Under the pieces are notes generated by a model. That model worked only from the letters and a program-made list of their open reading frames with translations. It made no database searches and was not told the origin of the DNA. Made by a program: the position numbers and the translations under genes. Below, piece after piece: positions 6,626 through 9,321 of a stretch of 9,321 bases of DNA. The stretch is taken from NCBI GenBank assembly GCA_019424965.1, contig JAHYYL010000050.1, positions 1 through 9,321 on the forward strand. Direction: 5' to 3'. The stretch is from Collinsella sp. (GTDB taxonomy: Bacteria; Actinomycetota; Coriobacteriia; Coriobacteriales; Coriobacteriaceae). Position 1 is the first letter of the stretch. The number at the start of each line of letters is the position of its first letter.

Positions 6626-6675
6626 TGCGGCACTTAGGGACGATCCTTTTCTGCCGGCACCTAGGGACACTCCTT
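6626..6675 (-). repeat. Pair of 21-bp direct repeats after the helicase terminator
   Basis: Two copies of AAGGANNGTCCCTARGTGCCG (6675-6655 and 6648-6628 on the minus strand) match at 18 of 21 positions and start 27 bases apart. They lie between the helicase terminator and the sugar-operon promoter, with no coding potential. They may be remnants of a dispersed intergenic repeat or binding sites; only a genome-wide search could tell. Confidence 0.5.
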
Positions 6676-6694
6676 GCTCTGACCCCTTTGCACC

Positions 6695-6729
6695 AAAAAG
6701 GGCCCCAAGCGTAGTTGCTCGGGGCCCTT
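6695..6729 (-). terminator. Intrinsic terminator of the DEAD-box helicase gene
   Basis: AAGGGCCCCGAGC pairs with GCTTGGGGCCCTT over 13 positions, including one G-U pair, around a 6-base loop. The minus-strand transcript then continues into UUUUU (6695-6699), which overlaps the last stem pairs. It starts about 33 bases after the helicase stop. This is the clearest terminator in the window and separates the helicase from the sugar operon. Confidence 0.92.
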
Positions 6730-6761
6730 GGTTCGCCTCGCCCTAGCGGGCGACGCGTATG

Positions 6762-9005
<2,244 letters not shown>

Positions 9006-9024
9006 ATGTTGTTGTTCCTTATCT

Positions 9025-9064
9025 GCACGCGCAATGGGCGCGGCATGAGGCCGCGCGGGCGTGC
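9025..9064 (-). other. GC-rich two-stem structure in the helicase leader
   Basis: A 6-bp stem (9025-9030 with 9059-9064) encloses a 7-bp stem (9038-9044 with 9050-9056) capped by a 5-base loop. It ends 4 bases before the AAGGAA ribosome site (9015-9020). The stability and position suggest post-transcriptional control of the helicase, but there is no T-run and no known riboswitch pattern that I recognise. Confidence 0.45.
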
Positions 9065-9202
9065 TTGGTAGTGCGCTAATACATACAAAACAGGTGCGCA
9101 CAGAGAGGACGTTGCTCAGCACGCTGGCGATCGCTTTGGCAGCCTTTCACGCGCCGTCCAGACGCAGCGGCCCTAAGCGATGGAGCAGATTCGCCGCCGG
9201 TT

Positions 9203-9208
9203 AGTATA
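9203..9208 (-). promoter_or_regulatory. Candidate -10 of the helicase gene
   Basis: TATACT on the minus strand matches TATAAT at five of six positions. No good -35 is found at 16-18 bases. Use of this site would give a leader of about 190 bases, which resembles the long leaders of cold-shock helicase genes. Confidence 0.3.
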
Positions 9209-9270
9209 CCCTCGGTTCGCATGACCCCACGTAAACCACAGATGACGGGGCGGATGGAGCGGGCCTGCCT

Positions 9271-9285
9271 TGATTCTCATTTTCA
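9271..9285. promoter_or_regulatory. Fur-like operator candidate
   Basis: TGATTCTCATTTTCA agrees with the 7-1-7 Fur consensus TGATAATNATTATCA at 11 of 14 defined positions. It lies about 265 bases upstream of the helicase start, so it more likely serves a divergent gene beyond the right edge than the helicase. DtxR/IdeR-type regulators recognise different sequences; the assignment is tentative. Confidence 0.35.
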
Positions 9286-9307
9286 TTGCAACAGCCTCAG
9301 GACTCAG

Positions 9308-9321
9308 CGCAACGCGTTGCG
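9308..9321. repeat. Perfect 14-bp palindrome at the right edge
   Basis: CGCAACGCGTTGCG is fully self-complementary and touches the end of the window, so it may extend further. Its AACGCGTT core also occurs in the palindrome at 1829-1852. It could be an operator; its gene lies outside the window. Confidence 0.4.

Noticed and set aside
6427..6633. A 68-codon minus-strand frame in the EIIA leader
   Set aside because: It starts at a GTG inside a direct repeat and passes through the candidate promoter and both leader hairpins. Its product resembles nothing known, so it is more likely chance.
9006..9122. 39-residue N-terminal extension of the helicase
   Set aside because: The extension crosses the GC-rich leader stems, has no family similarity, and ATG 9005 has a fitting ribosome site.

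Overview
The window is GC-rich, and all six genes I can support lie on the minus strand, so transcription runs from high to low coordinates. Gene content (saccharolytic PTS operon, flavin/Fe-S oxidoreductase of anaerobic type, DEAD-box helicase with a long basic tail) together with the GC content suggests an anaerobic gut actinobacterium of the Coriobacteriia, Collinsella-like. That assignment is an inference, since there is no rRNA or other marker gene here.

Layout, in the direction of transcription. (1) 9321-9006: non-coding upstream region with a Fur-like palindrome, a second perfect palindrome, a weak -10 and a GC-rich two-stem leader. (2) 9005-6762: a 747-residue DEAD-box RNA helicase with a complete set of core motifs and a very long Arg/Gly/Asp/Glu-rich tail, closed by a strong intrinsic terminator at 6695-6729. 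(3) 6694-6413: a regulatory region with two pairs of direct repeats, a candidate -10 and a leader RNA that can form two mutually exclusive hairpins. (4) 6412-1925: a four-gene alpha-glucoside operon, ordered PTS EIIA, LicT/BglG-type antiterminator, PTS EIICB and GH4 6-phospho-alpha-glucosidase, ended by a perfect 16-bp hairpin at 1855-1892. (5) 1668-1: the 5' part of an Fe-S flavoprotein that fuses the NuoF C-terminal Fe-S domain to a GltD-like NAD(P)H/FAD module. It runs off the left edge of the window.

How the genes work together: EIIA accepts phosphate from HPr and passes it to Cys481 of the EIIB domain. EIIC imports an alpha-glucoside such as maltose as its 6-phosphate, and the GH4 enzyme splits it to glucose 6-phosphate and a second sugar. 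The antiterminator carries all four PRD histidines through which PTS phosphorylation controls such proteins. It probably acts on RNA of its own operon, and the alternative hairpins just before the EIIA gene are the best candidate target. The Fe-S flavoprotein and the helicase are separate transcription units with no obvious link to the sugar operon.

I found no rRNA, tRNA, CRISPR array, insertion sequence or phage gene. No gene looks broken or recently transferred. The most unusual items are the leader RNA switch, the NuoF/GltD fusion and the unassigned palindromes and direct repeats between genes.
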